A stretch of DNA of 64,000 bases. Source: Bacteroidota bacterium (lineage in GTDB: Bacteria > Bacteroidota > Bacteroidia > JACCXN01). How positions within the stretch are numbered: the first letter of the stretch is position 1; the number at the start of each line of letters is the position of its first letter. Positions 35,769-44,874 of the stretch are shown in pieces. The stretch covers positions 16,471 to 80,470 of the forward strand of contig JACCXN010000035.1 of NCBI GenBank assembly GCA_013696965.1, written 5' to 3'. Position numbers and translations under genes: made by a program. The notes below the pieces were generated by a model, which saw nothing but the letters and a program-made list of their open reading frames with translations, ran no database searches and was not told where the DNA came from.

Positions 35769-36509
35769 CTAATTAAAAATAACTAAGTTGTTTAATTGTA
35801 AAATTTGATCTCTACTATTAATTTCTGCTTTATGCTTTACCATAATAGTTCCTGATGGTGATAATTGGGCAGAATCTTTAGAATAGGTATAAATTTCATA
35901 TTTGCCTTTTCTTAGGTTTTTGAATTCAAATGATCCATCGTAACTTGTTCTTATTCTCTCGCTGTAGGATACTTCATTTCCGCATTTTAAATATACAGTC
36001 TCATCCTGAGCACCATACTCTCCTTTTAGTTCAGTGAAACTTGCATTGTAATTTTTCACCCAAATTTTTCCTCTAATTGAAGCGCTTCCGCCTTTATTTG
36101 CTGGCTGATAAATTATTAAATCATTTATTTCAACATTTTGCTTTTTATCGCTTATTTCGAAATTTCGTAAAACTGGGGTTTTAGGTGAAGATGAAACTTT
36201 GGAAGTATCCATCCCATAGGCAAAAATTTTATAATTTCCTTTTCTTAAGTATTTGAATTCAAATGAACCATCATGATTTGTCCTTATATCATCACCAAAG
36301 CCATCTTGCTCATTATCATAAACCAAAAAGACCCTTTCTTCAGGTTCAACATCCTCTTGAGAAACAATAAATTCGGGGGAATGGTAATTTCCTGCATACA
36401 ATTTACCTTTTACAATTGCTTTTCCACCTGTTCCTGCCTCTTTTTTGCAGGATGTGAAAATTATGAGGGCAATAGAAAATAGTATAAATAGTGTAAATTT
36501 TTTTTTCAT
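35769..36509 (-). CDS. Lipoprotein with two carboxypeptidase-regulatory-like repeats
   Basis: A 246-residue lipoprotein: hydrophobic signal, lipobox ending at Cys21 (IIFTSC). Two beta-sandwich-like repeats of about 100 residues each contain the same block, IRT.HDGSFEFK.LRKG.Y.I..Y at about residues 77-101 and 183-207. This resembles carboxypeptidase-regulatory-like or SdrD-B-like domains. It is likely held in the envelope. No partner is visible. Confidence 0.75.
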   Translation of the reverse strand: MKKKFTLFILFSIALIIFTSCKKEAGTGGKAIVKGKLYAGNYHSPEFIVSQEDVEPEERVFLVYDNEQDGFGDDIRTNHDGSFEFKYLRKGNYKIFAYGMDTSKVSSSPKTPVLRNFEISDKKQNVEINDLIIYQPANKGGSASIRGKIWVKNYNASFTELKGEYGAQDETVYLKCGNEVSYSERIRTSYDGSFEFKNLRKGKYEIYTYSKDSAQLSPSGTIMVKHKAEINSRDQILQLNNLVIFN

Positions 36510-36735
36510 TGTTATTATTTTATAAACAATTAATTAAATAGTTTAAATCAGGAATAATTATCAAAAGACCTTGCCATAATAATTAAATATAAAAGTGCTG
36601 GAAGATGGCTTGTTAAGCTATTGGTTAACAAGCAATTTTTATATATTGATTTATTAATCTTGGCAATTAATGAAATTCAATGAGAAAAATTTTCTACATT
36701 ATGTGAAATATATTCAGGTGAGTGCGAAAATAATA

Positions 36736-36769
36736 TGGCCATCTTGAAAAAATATTTTCAAGACGGCCA
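36736..36769 (-). terminator. Hairpin after DUF4142 gene
   Basis: Arms TGGCCATCTTGAAAA and TTTTCAAGACGGCCA with one mismatch, 4-base loop, 22 bases beyond the stop. The T-run on the minus strand is interrupted, but position and stem fit a terminator. Confidence 0.65.
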
Positions 36770-36791
36770 AAATTTAAAAAATCAAGGAATT

Positions 36792-37427
36792 TTATATATC
36801 CCTTTGCGCATTATTTTCGCTGTTTCCTTCTGTGTCAAAGGCATCTCCTTCCAAAACTCCTTTTTCACTATCCTTTAATTGTTCTTCAATACTCTCCACT
36901 TTTTCAAGTTGGGTTCTTAGTCTGGGTAGTGTATTCAGAGCAAATTCTCTAATTTCAGGAATATCAGTTTCACGGGCAAGACTTTCAAAATCATTTATTT
37001 TGTCCTGATAGTTACTTTTTATTTCATCTACATATTCCTTGTCGAAATCAATGCCTTCATTATCAGTTACACTGTTTATTTTGTCTTGGTGATCATCTGA
37101 CATAGTTCCAGGTAATACGACTGGTTCTTTTTGAGCAAGGGCCTCGAGTTCACTTTGAATTTCACGGTGTTCTGTTGCAATATCCTTTGCAAATTGCTGA
37201 ACTTCAGGAGTAACAGCTTTTTCTTCTGCTATCCTTGATAATTCCATATTCATCATGTTCATACTTGCTGTTTCAGTTAGTATTTCAGCTGTCTTATCAT
37301 CCATTATTCTTTCCTCTGTTCTTTCTTGTGCTTTTTCTACCGGGTCCTCATTTTTTGTTCCCGTTTCACATGCTATATTTAGCATTAAACCAAAAGCGCA
37401 TAGTCCTATAAAAAATTTTGTTTTCAT
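36792..37427 (-). CDS. DUF4142 domain lipoprotein
   Basis: A 211-residue protein. The start at 37427 (MKTKFFIG) gives a proper lipoprotein signal ending LMLNIAC; the ATG 13 codons upstream is rejected because it would add a charged leader. The mature part is acidic and helical with two long helices, including QQFAKDIATEHREIQSELEALAQ and YVDEIKSNYQDKINDFESLARE, the DUF4142 ferritin-like pattern. Metal-binding residues are not obvious. Envelope role, possibly stress-linked by family. Confidence 0.8.
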   Translation of the reverse strand: MKTKFFIGLCAFGLMLNIACETGTKNEDPVEKAQERTEERIMDDKTAEILTETASMNMMNMELSRIAEEKAVTPEVQQFAKDIATEHREIQSELEALAQKEPVVLPGTMSDDHQDKINSVTDNEGIDFDKEYVDEIKSNYQDKINDFESLARETDIPEIREFALNTLPRLRTQLEKVESIEEQLKDSEKGVLEGDAFDTEGNSENNAQRDI

Positions 37428-37808
37428 TTTTTTAAGTTTTAATGTTTGTGGTTTTATCTTGTCCAATATCTGTGCTATCCAAAAAGCATTTTCTTTTGAA
37501 TACTTTCCATTGCTTATAATTTGAATTTTAAGTCATTCATTTATAATAATATACCTTGTTTTAATTTTTATTTTAACTGATTATTTCGTGGTTTTTTTTC
37601 ATCGGATGTTTGCTTAACTGATCCATTTTGGGAAACTTATATCCAAATTGATTTTGTTTTTGAGTACTTTAAAAAATCAAAGGATTTTGAAACTTAGTTT
37701 ATTCCTTTTTTTGAGTAATTCACTGGAAAAATGGCTTTTTAGCAATAATCTTACAAAAGCAATGTTTTTTTAGTTTTAGTATATTACTTTTATCTGAAAT
37801 TAATCAAG
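37428..37808. other. Divergent intergenic region, nothing recognised
   Basis: AT-rich, with many short T runs. No gene, strong hairpin or full TAnnTTTG box seen. Confidence 0.5.
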
Positions 37809-38789
37809 ATGAGCATTACCCTTCAGGAAATAAAAGAATCCTTCACAAGTAATTTCAGTTTTTATCTTGATTCTTTTTTTTATCTTTTAAAAAACCCCAG
37901 TTGGGATAATCCCTTTTACATTATTCTTTGTATCTATTTCATAACATTTTCTCTTGAAGTAATTCTGCCAAAAAAAGAAAAGTATCCCCTATTGGAGCGC
38001 AAAGGATTTAAACTTGATATTTTTTATCTGTTTTTTATTGATTTTTTGTTAATGGCCATTGGATTTTATGCAATGGTTAGTGTTGTTGAGAAAATATTTT
38101 TAGGTTCTCTTTTGTTCTTTGGAATAAGTACTCCAATATTGAATATCGAAGTTCTTCCGGAACTTGTTCAATTTTTGATCTTTTTTATTCTTGTAGATTT
38201 TGTCCAATTTCTGGGGCATTACCTTCTTCACAGAATTGATTTTTTATGGGAATTTCATAAGATTCACCATGCACAGGAACAACTTGGTTTTGCTTCAACC
38301 CGGCATTTTCATTGGTTTGAATATATTGTGTTTAAGCCTCTTTTATATATTCCTTTTGGTTTACTTGGATTTGGGGTTAAATATTATGTTGTTTATTATT
38401 TATGGATCGGCTTGTTTTTTACTTTTTTATCGCATTGCAATGTTAAAATTAATTGGGGATTTTCGAATTATATCTTTATTAATCCAGATACTCATTTTTG
38501 GCATCATTCAAAAAATGGACCTGGGAAATTCGGGGTTAATTTCGCCTCTGTTTTAAATGTTTGGGATTTGCTTTTCGGTACCTTTTATTTACCTGAAAAT
38601 AAAAAGCCACAACTGGGTGTACATGATATTAAAGAAATCCCAAATGGTTTTTTGGGACAAATGATTCATCCATTTAAATCTGTTTTCAGGAAAAAGCCCC
38701 AAACTCCTCAAAGTGAAATTGTAAGTACAACTATGATGAACAAAGAAAAAATAAAAAAATCAATCAAAAAGGGCACAATTAAAAAGTAG
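37809..38789 (+). CDS. Sterol desaturase / fatty acid hydroxylase family protein
   Basis: A 326-residue membrane di-iron oxygenase. Membrane segments are at about residues 32-50, 71-100, 115-138 and 190-210. The His boxes are GHYLLHRIDFLWEFHKIHHAQ (HxxxH, HxxHH), with a preceding FVDFxQFLGH, RHFHWFE, and the late NPDTHFWHHS. These ligate the di-iron centre. Family enzymes hydroxylate or desaturate lipids; the substrate is unknown. The tail after residue 290 is basic and probably disordered. It stands alone. Confidence 0.88.
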   Translation: MSITLQEIKESFTSNFSFYLDSFFYLLKNPSWDNPFYIILCIYFITFSLEVILPKKEKYPLLERKGFKLDIFYLFFIDFLLMAIGFYAMVSVVEKIFLGSLLFFGISTPILNIEVLPELVQFLIFFILVDFVQFLGHYLLHRIDFLWEFHKIHHAQEQLGFASTRHFHWFEYIVFKPLLYIPFGLLGFGVKYYVVYYLWIGLFFTFLSHCNVKINWGFSNYIFINPDTHFWHHSKNGPGKFGVNFASVLNVWDLLFGTFYLPENKKPQLGVHDIKEIPNGFLGQMIHPFKSVFRKKPQTPQSEIVSTTMMNKEKIKKSIKKGTIKK

Positions 38790-38959
38790 GATTTTCTTAT
38801 CCTTTTGGAATAATTTTAAAGGTTGGTTAACTCTATTATCTCCTATTCCCCTTAATTATTGCATTAAATGTTTGTTAGCATTAATTCTTAGGGCAACCCG
38901 AAACGACCTGACAATAATTCAAAATCCCGTTCACGGCAGACAATTATTTCGACAAATAT

Positions 38960-38996
38960 TTGGTCAGTTCAGATCTATATCGTAATATTGCAATAT
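38960..38996 (+). promoter_or_regulatory. Promoter and probable operator of arsR
   Basis: TTG (38960-38962), 20 bases, then TAATATTG (38983-38990), one base off TAnnTTTG. The -7 box overlaps the perfect 12-bp palindrome ATATTGCAATAT (38985-38996), 11 bases before the ATG. An ArsR dimer bound there would block the promoter. Inferred from position. Confidence 0.55.
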
Positions 38997-39007
38997 AATT
39001 ATACAAA

Positions 39008-39340
39008 ATGGGTGCAACAAAGACCGAACATTTTACCGACAAACAAAATTCCATTGCGACACTTATCAAAGCTCTCGGACATCCTGCAAGGATTGCTATC
39101 GTAGAGTATTTAATGAAAGTGGATGCTTGTATTTGTGGCGACATTGTAAACGAACTTCCTCTTTCACAGCCGACAGTTTCGCAGCACTTGAAAGAACTCA
39201 AGACGGCTGGACTGATTAAAGGAAGTGTCGAGGGCAATTCAATTTGTTACTGCATAGACGAGAATGCAATCGGTAAACTTCAAGACTACTTCGCAAACAT
39301 TTCAGACAAATTAGAAAAAAAGAAAGATAATTGTTGCTAA
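39008..39340 (+). CDS. arsR: ArsR family metalloregulator
   Basis: A 110-residue winged-helix repressor. The pattern LIKALGHPARIAIVEYL, a metal-site segment VDACICGDIVNEL, and the recognition helix LSQPTVSQHLKELKTAGLI are typical of ArsR/SmtB proteins; the Cys-x-Cys in ACICGD fits arsenite sensing. A second Cys pair ends the protein (DNCC). It is the first gene of a short arsenic cluster. Codon use (GAC, AAC, TTC) differs from the AT-rich neighbours, suggesting transfer. Confidence 0.93.
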   Translation: MGATKTEHFTDKQNSIATLIKALGHPARIAIVEYLMKVDACICGDIVNELPLSQPTVSQHLKELKTAGLIKGSVEGNSICYCIDENAIGKLQDYFANISDKLEKKKDNCC

Positions 39341-39356
39341 TTTAAAATTAAACAAA

Positions 39357-39827
39357 ATGAAACTATCTCAATTCAAAAAACATCTTGCCACTATTTCGGC
39401 TGTAAACTTTGTTCAGCCCAACGGGACTTTTGTTCCCCGACACTTCCACGTCACCGAAGCGGGTTTAACAACCAAACATTTCATTGACTGCGGTGGGACA
39501 GTGAGAACTGAAAAGACCATTAACTTTCAAGTTTGGGTTGCACAAGACTTTAATCACCGACTTGAACCTAACAAACTTCAAAAAATCATTTCATTATCTG
39601 AAAACCTTTTCGGCAACGAAGACTTGGAAGTTGAAGTGGAATATCAAACGGAAACCATTGGCAGGTATGGCTTAGACACAAACGGAGAAAACTTTATGCT
39701 AACTGCAAAAGCAACCGACTGTTTGGCAAAAGACAACTGCGGAGTTCCCGAAGCAAAACATAAATTAGAATTATCAGAACTGCCAACCGAAAAATCCTGT
39801 TGCTCTCCTGGCGGAGGGTGCTGTTAA
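39357..39827 (+). CDS. DUF6428 family protein of arsenic cluster
   Basis: A 156-residue protein starting MKLSQFKKHLATISAV. VQPNGTFVPRHFHVTEAGLTTKHFIDCGG with its His-x-His is the family's marked feature. The C-terminus ends CCSPGGGCC, a thiol-rich tail that could bind arsenite. Such genes follow arsR in many Bacteroidota arsenic operons; biochemical role unknown. It starts 16 bases after arsR. Confidence 0.8.
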   Translation: MKLSQFKKHLATISAVNFVQPNGTFVPRHFHVTEAGLTTKHFIDCGGTVRTEKTINFQVWVAQDFNHRLEPNKLQKIISLSENLFGNEDLEVEVEYQTETIGRYGLDTNGENFMLTAKATDCLAKDNCGVPEAKHKLELSELPTEKSCCSPGGGCC

Positions 39828-39830
39828 TAT

Positions 39831-39956
39831 ATGAAAGCGTTTATCATCAAATATAAAAAGCCAATCATCATCACAACTTCCATAACAGTTTTGCAACTCA
39901 TTTTCGGCTTTGACCCAAAGTTTTGCATCATCAACATTGTTTGGCTGTTTGTATAA
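39831..39956 (+). CDS. 41-residue membrane peptide in arsenic cluster
   Basis: The ATG lies 3 bases after the DUF6428 stop. The peptide is basic at the start (MKAFIIKYKKP), then hydrophobic with a GFDPKF turn between two short helices. Tight spacing on both sides and the same codon style support a real gene. Not matched to a named family. Confidence 0.6.
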   Translation: MKAFIIKYKKPIIITTSITVLQLIFGFDPKFCIINIVWLFV

Positions 39957-39965
39957 AATTAAACT

Positions 39966-40395
39966 ATGACACAGACAAAAGTGTTATTTCTCTGCATACA
40001 CAATTCGGCACGAAGCCAAATGGCAGAAGCGTATCTGAAAAAATTCGGTGGCGACAAGTTCTTAGTAGAAAGTGCAGGACTTGAAGCGGGTAAACTCAAT
40101 CCACTAGCAGTAGAAGTTTTCGAAAGAGGACGGAATTGACATTTCAAACAACCAGACAAAAGACGTGTTCGACTTTTTCAAAGAAGGGCGACTGTATCAA
40201 TATGTGGTGACCGTTTGCGATGAAGCAAGTGCAGCTCGTTGCCCAATCTTTCCCGGACTACACAAAAAAATTAATTGGAGTTTTGCAGACCCTTCCGCAT
40301 TGACAGGCACACACGAAGAAAAACTTGCAGCGACAAGAGTCGTTCGTGACAAAATTAAAAATGCGGTTCAGACTTTCATAAAAGAGTTAAATTAA
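39966..40395 (+). pseudogene. arsC: Arsenate reductase (low-MW phosphatase type), frameshifted
   Basis: The first frame from the ATG at 39966 reads [20 protein letters not shown], with the Cx5R arsenate/phosphatase loop, and stops after 57 codons. The rest ([38 protein letters not shown], then to 40395) continues in the +1 frame and keeps the expected partner Cys residues. Deleting one base near 40121 (the C after GAAGTTTT) restores a normal arsC. So a one-base insertion, real or a sequencing error, breaks it. Arsenate reduction would be lost if real. No arsenite pump gene follows. Confidence 0.85.
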
Positions 40396-40412
40396 CCAGA
40401 CAGAAAAAAGAG

Positions 40413-40428
40413 CTACTGCTAACAGTAG
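40413..40428. other. Short hairpin at end of arsenic cluster
   Basis: CTACTG and CAGTAG separated by 4 bases, 17 bases after the arsC stop. No T-run; may mark the island edge or be a weak terminator. Confidence 0.35.
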
Positions 40429-40664
40429 TTAAAATTAACCAAACTTCTATTTTTTATTTTTCAAAAATTCGTTTTTGATTTTCCTCCTGTTTTCCAAATC
40501 TTGTTTTCCTATTTATTGTAATTAATTGTAACCTTCTTGTGGAATAAAATCAGCATCTTTTTTATAAGATTCCATTTTTTAATAAAACCATTGAAGCAAA
40601 AGCATATAATTTAAGTTAGGCAAGAAATTTTCATTCTACATAATTCAAATAATACATTTTTAGA

Positions 40665-40928
40665 ATGGAAATATTAAGAACATCAAATTTATTATTTCTT
40701 ACAGGCGAAGGCAAATCAGAAGTTTTTTCAGGTGTATATTATAATGGCACAATGTATTACGACTTTGCAAATGTGAAATTTATAAATAATTCTGGAATTG
40801 CAGATCTTATTGACCTGGTAAAGTTGTGGATGGAAATGGGAACAGATGTGAAATTTATTCATGTTAATGAAGAGATTCAAAAGAAATTTAAGGATTCTGG
40901 GCTCGATCAAATAATTTGTTGTGAATAA
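40665..40928 (+). CDS. STAS-like domain protein
   Basis: An 87-residue protein. The block FANVKFINNSGIADLIDLVKLWMEMGTDVKFIHVN followed by a helix ending LDQII is the STAS fold pattern (strand, Ser/Gly turn, helix). STAS proteins of this size act as anti-anti-sigma-like switches or as adaptors, often controlled by phosphorylation at the turn Ser (here in NNSG). It begins a likely operon; the glycosyltransferase starts 21 bases later. Confidence 0.65.
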   Translation: MEILRTSNLLFLTGEGKSEVFSGVYYNGTMYYDFANVKFINNSGIADLIDLVKLWMEMGTDVKFIHVNEEIQKKFKDSGLDQIICCE

Positions 40929-40949
40929 TTTATCTGAACAATTCATATT

Positions 40950-42836
40950 TTGAAAACATACTATTTCAGCAGATTTGAAAATCGAAAACCTTACCCTGAA
41001 ATTAAGAACAATAAATACAGGACGTTTTTCTTTCAATTTTTTGCAATTCTAACAATAGGATTTGGTTTGACTTATTTGAATTGGAGATGGCAATACTCCC
41101 TTAATTATGATGCGCTTTGGTTTGCATTACCACTTGTTGTTGCCGAAACCTTGAGTTTTGTTGGTACTTGTCTTATTATTTATAATATGTGGTCAAACAA
41201 AGATCCAATAAAGCATGCTCCTGTTCATTTTTTATCTGAAATTGAAGACTTACATGGCCGTTTAGATAGACCTGTTAAAATTGATGTACATATAGCAACT
41301 TATAATGAGGAAGTTGAAATTGTCCGATACAGCATCAGAGATGCCAAAAATATGGTTTATCCTTTTGCTGATGTGCCTATTAACATTTATATACTTGATG
41401 ATGGAAGACGTGATGGCAGGAATGCTAATCAGGAAAACATGAAAAAAGTTGCAGAAGAGGAGGGGGCCGGATACATAATAAGAGATAATAATGAGGGTTA
41501 TAAAGCAGGTAATTTAAAGAATGGACTTGAAAAGACAAATGGAGATATTTTCGTTATTCTTGATGCTGATACACGTCCATTTCCTGATTTTTTGGTGAAT
41601 ACCATAGGATATTTCCGGAATAAAAAAGTTGCATGGGTACAAACCCCACAGTGGTTTTATGATACCACTCCTGGAAAAAATATTAGTACTGTACTTGCTC
41701 AAAAATTTGGAAAAACAGGAGCATTTTTAGGCAAGGTGTCTGATAAATTATTTGGTAAAATTAAAACAGGAGAAGATATTTTTGGGAATGATCCTCGAAT
41801 GTTTTATGATGTTTTACTTAGAAGAAGAAATAATTACAATGCTGCATTTTGTTGTGGTGCAGGTTCTATCCATAGACGAGAGGCAGTTATGAGCCTTGCC
41901 GTAAGCGGATATGGTGAGGAGGTAAATCAAGGGATTAAAAATGTTCTGAAAAAAAACAAAATTATTGCAAAACAGGAATACAGAGAACATAAAAAATCTT
42001 TAATTATAGAAAAACATCTTATCCCTTTTAAGTTCCATGCTTCAGAGGATATTTATACCTCAATGATGTTGCATGCAGACCGTAAAAATGATTGGCAAAG
42101 TATTCAGCATCATAAGGTAGAATGTAAAATGTTGTCTCCTCAGGATATCGATACAAGTGTGAAACAAAGAACCAGGTATGCTGCAGGGTCACTGGATATT
42201 GCTTTTAAAGATAATCCTTTAGTTTTTAAAGGATTAACGATTTGGCAACGATTGGCATATTTTTCTACAATTTGGTCATATATTTCTCCAACATGGATTA
42301 TTGTTTTTTTATTGAGTCCCATAGTGTTTTTTTTCACCCAAGCATTACCTGTAGCTGCCTATAGTTTTGATTTTTTTAAATTTTTTATACCTTTTCAAAT
42401 TCTCAATACAATTTCTATGTCAATTGCATGCTGGGGCATTAATAATTCCAGAGGCGATCAGTATTATATATCTTGTTTTTGGTTAATGTTACTTGCTTTA
42501 TATTCAGCAATTCGTGGAGAAAATGTGAAATTTAACGTAACCCCAAAAATAAGGCAAGGAGCAAATCAATATATAAAGCATATATGGCCTCATATTGCTA
42601 TAATTTTGCTCACTTTGCTTGGCATTTTTTATAATGTATTTCTTTTGGGTATTGACGCTCATCCTACAGCTTCTGGCTTTGTTTCCAATGCTTTTTGGGG
42701 AATGTTTAATATCTACAATTTAAGCATAATGATAAGAGCGGCTTTTTGGACTGAAAAAGAAGCCGAATTGGAAAGCGGAACAATTTTAGAAAACAAAATT
42801 GAAAATTCAGTTGTTTCTAATGTCTCTATGGATTGA
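40950..42836 (+). CDS. Cellulose-synthase-like GT2 glycosyltransferase
   Basis: A 628-residue membrane protein starting at TTG. Two helices occur at about residues 27-45 and 55-78. The catalytic domain has IATYNEE, Asp150-Asp151 (LDDGRRDGR), D205-x-D207 (ILDADTRP), the ED of HASEDIYTS (366-367), and QRTRY (406-410), a variant of QxxRW with Tyr for Trp. Further helices lie at about 425-610. Such proteins polymerise sugar from nucleotide donors and thread the chain through the membrane. No PilZ domain is seen. It lies in an operon with STAS, DUF3131 and DUF4907 genes. The product is unknown. Confidence 0.88.
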   Translation: MKTYYFSRFENRKPYPEIKNNKYRTFFFQFFAILTIGFGLTYLNWRWQYSLNYDALWFALPLVVAETLSFVGTCLIIYNMWSNKDPIKHAPVHFLSEIEDLHGRLDRPVKIDVHIATYNEEVEIVRYSIRDAKNMVYPFADVPINIYILDDGRRDGRNANQENMKKVAEEEGAGYIIRDNNEGYKAGNLKNGLEKTNGDIFVILDADTRPFPDFLVNTIGYFRNKKVAWVQTPQWFYDTTPGKNISTVLAQKFGKTGAFLGKVSDKLFGKIKTGEDIFGNDPRMFYDVLLRRRNNYNAAFCCGAGSIHRREAVMSLAVSGYGEEVNQGIKNVLKKNKIIAKQEYREHKKSLIIEKHLIPFKFHASEDIYTSMMLHADRKNDWQSIQHHKVECKMLSPQDIDTSVKQRTRYAAGSLDIAFKDNPLVFKGLTIWQRLAYFSTIWSYISPTWIIVFLLSPIVFFFTQALPVAAYSFDFFKFFIPFQILNTISMSIACWGINNSRGDQYYISCFWLMLLALYSAIRGENVKFNVTPKIRQGANQYIKHIWPHIAIILLTLLGIFYNVFLLGIDAHPTASGFVSNAFWGMFNIYNLSIMIRAAFWTEKEAELESGTILENKIENSVVSNVSMD

Positions 42837-42864
42837 TTTTGTTACTTAATTTAAAAATTATACT

Positions 42865-44214
42865 ATGTCTGGGGAAAGTCAGGAAAAGCAAAATCAGATG
42901 AAGTTCCTTTTTAAACCCTTGTTTTTTATTTTTGCACTACTTACTGTAACTTATATAGTTCTTTATGTAGAAAAATTGAAACCTTCCGATTTAAAGCCTT
43001 TCGGAGATTTATTTGTAAAGGATGATGTAATACTTAAATCTCAAAGATATCCTATTAAATCTGCCTCTGGTTACCTTACCAGAGAAGAATTTATTTACGC
43101 GAATATTGCATGGAAATATTTTGAAAATAATTACGATCAAAAGACAGGTTTTGTAAATGGAAAAGATACCAGCTCAATATTTACTATTAAAGATCTTACC
43201 AGTTATTTGATGGGTATGTTCTGCGCCCTTGAAATTGGAATTGTGGATTCAACAGAAGTGGATAGTAGGATGAATAAACTGTTTATATCTCTTGATAAAA
43301 TACCACTTTATGAAAATAAACTTCCAAATAAAAAATATAACACAGGATCATTAAAAATGCTTGATGAAAATGGAAATACCTCTGAAAATGGATTTGGTTG
43401 GTCGGCTCTTGATATAGGAAGGTTTTTTAATTTTGTAAATAAAGTAAATCTACAATATCCACAATACCAGCCAAAAATCAGAAAAATTATTAAACGGTGG
43501 AAAATGCATGAAATGATTGAAAATGGAAACCTTAAAGGAATGGTTTTCCAGAGCAACAAAAGAAAATATAAATTAATCCAGGAGGGTCGCTTAGGATATG
43601 AGGAGTATTGTGGCAAAGCTTTATATAAATCAGGCTTTGATGTTACCGAAGCCATTAGCTACAGGGACTTTATAAAGTTCATTGACATTTATGGATACAG
43701 GATAGCAGCAGACACCAGGGAAGTAAGAAAAAAAAATTCACACAACTATGTACTTAGTGATCCCTATTATTTAGATGGATTAGAAAACGGCTGGGACATA
43801 AATTCCCGGGAACTTGCATTTAGGGTTTTTATGGTGCAAAAAGCAAGATATATTGATACAGGAATTTTAACAGCAACAGGAGAAGATTATACAGATAATA
43901 CTGCTAATTATGTTTATAACTCTATTTATGCGGATTTTAGAACCTGGACCTGCTATGATGAAATGGGTAAGAAAAGGAACGATTTAAAAATGCTTAGCAC
44001 AAAAACTTCTTTTGCATGGTATGTTTTATATGAGGATGAATATGCAAATTTATTGTTTAACAATGTTAAGGATTTATATGATCCTCAGAGAGGATGGTAT
44101 TCGGGAAGGTACGAAGTTTCGGGAAAAATAAACAAATCCATTTCTGCTTCTACCAATGCAATAGTATTGGAAGCATTAAATTATAAAATGAACGGAACTA
44201 TTATTCAGTTTTAA
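42865..44214 (+). CDS. DUF3131 domain protein, membrane-anchored
   Basis: A 449-residue protein with one N-terminal helix (residues about 17-37). The rest is DUF3131: TREEFIYANIAWKYFENNYDQKTGFVNGK, and helical repeats with WSALDIGRFFNF, typical of an (alpha/alpha) toroid. DUF3131 proteins are commonly encoded beside cellulose-synthase-like GT2 genes and are thought to act on the glycan at the periplasmic side. Gap to GT2 gene: 28 bases. Confidence 0.83.
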   Translation: MSGESQEKQNQMKFLFKPLFFIFALLTVTYIVLYVEKLKPSDLKPFGDLFVKDDVILKSQRYPIKSASGYLTREEFIYANIAWKYFENNYDQKTGFVNGKDTSSIFTIKDLTSYLMGMFCALEIGIVDSTEVDSRMNKLFISLDKIPLYENKLPNKKYNTGSLKMLDENGNTSENGFGWSALDIGRFFNFVNKVNLQYPQYQPKIRKIIKRWKMHEMIENGNLKGMVFQSNKRKYKLIQEGRLGYEEYCGKALYKSGFDVTEAISYRDFIKFIDIYGYRIAADTREVRKKNSHNYVLSDPYYLDGLENGWDINSRELAFRVFMVQKARYIDTGILTATGEDYTDNTANYVYNSIYADFRTWTCYDEMGKKRNDLKMLSTKTSFAWYVLYEDEYANLLFNNVKDLYDPQRGWYSGRYEVSGKINKSISASTNAIVLEALNYKMNGTIIQF

Positions 44215-44340
44215 ATAAAAGTAAATGTTTTTGCACATTTTGTGCAAAGGCTTTCTCAAATGTAATTTAATTCAAGCATTTTTTATTTGAAAAAAAATGG
44301 CCGGATTTTTCATTCTCTTATTGAGATCAATGAAAACACA

Positions 44341-44697
44341 ATGAAAAAAAGCCTGATTATTTTCACTATACTTATCCCATTAATTGTAATGGTAATTGCA
44401 TTTAATTGTAGAAATAAAAAACCTGATTCGATCAAGAATATAAATCCATTTAAATATGCTGCTCTAAGTGTAGAAACCTTTCATATAAAGGATAAAGGAT
44501 GGGGATTTGATATTTATGTAAATGGCAAAGCATTTATTCATCATGAAAAACCCCAGTTAAGTTCTCTTGAGGGATATGCAAATGAACAAGATGCTGTAAA
44601 AGTTTCAAAACTTGTAATAAGCAAAATCAGATCAAACAAGTTACCACCTGTTATTTCCTTTTATGAATTAGATAGTTTAGACATTAGGTATAAATAA
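44341..44697 (+). CDS. DUF4907 family membrane-anchored protein
   Basis: A 118-residue protein. The start at 44341 (MKKSLIIF) gives a clean N-terminal signal/anchor; the ATG-less upstream extension from 44287 is rejected. After the hydrophobic segment (AFNCRN follows) the domain shows GWGFDIYVNGKAFIHHEKPQLSS and DAVKVSKLVISKI, matching DUF4907, a Bacteroidota family of unknown function. It is last in the probable GT2 operon. Confidence 0.75.
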   Translation: MKKSLIIFTILIPLIVMVIAFNCRNKKPDSIKNINPFKYAALSVETFHIKDKGWGFDIYVNGKAFIHHEKPQLSSLEGYANEQDAVKVSKLVISKIRSNKLPPVISFYELDSLDIRYK

Positions 44698-44874
44698 AGA
44701 ATAAAACAAAGAAATATAAAGGGTTAGGAATAAGTATTTTCTATAGCTGTTGCTAGTATACTAATAATTTGAAGATAATTGCAATAATTGAATTTAGGAT
44801 GAACTAATGAAAGAGGAATTTACTAACAATGTCCCAACGATATTTTTTTTTAAAAAAAATTTAATTCGAACTAT

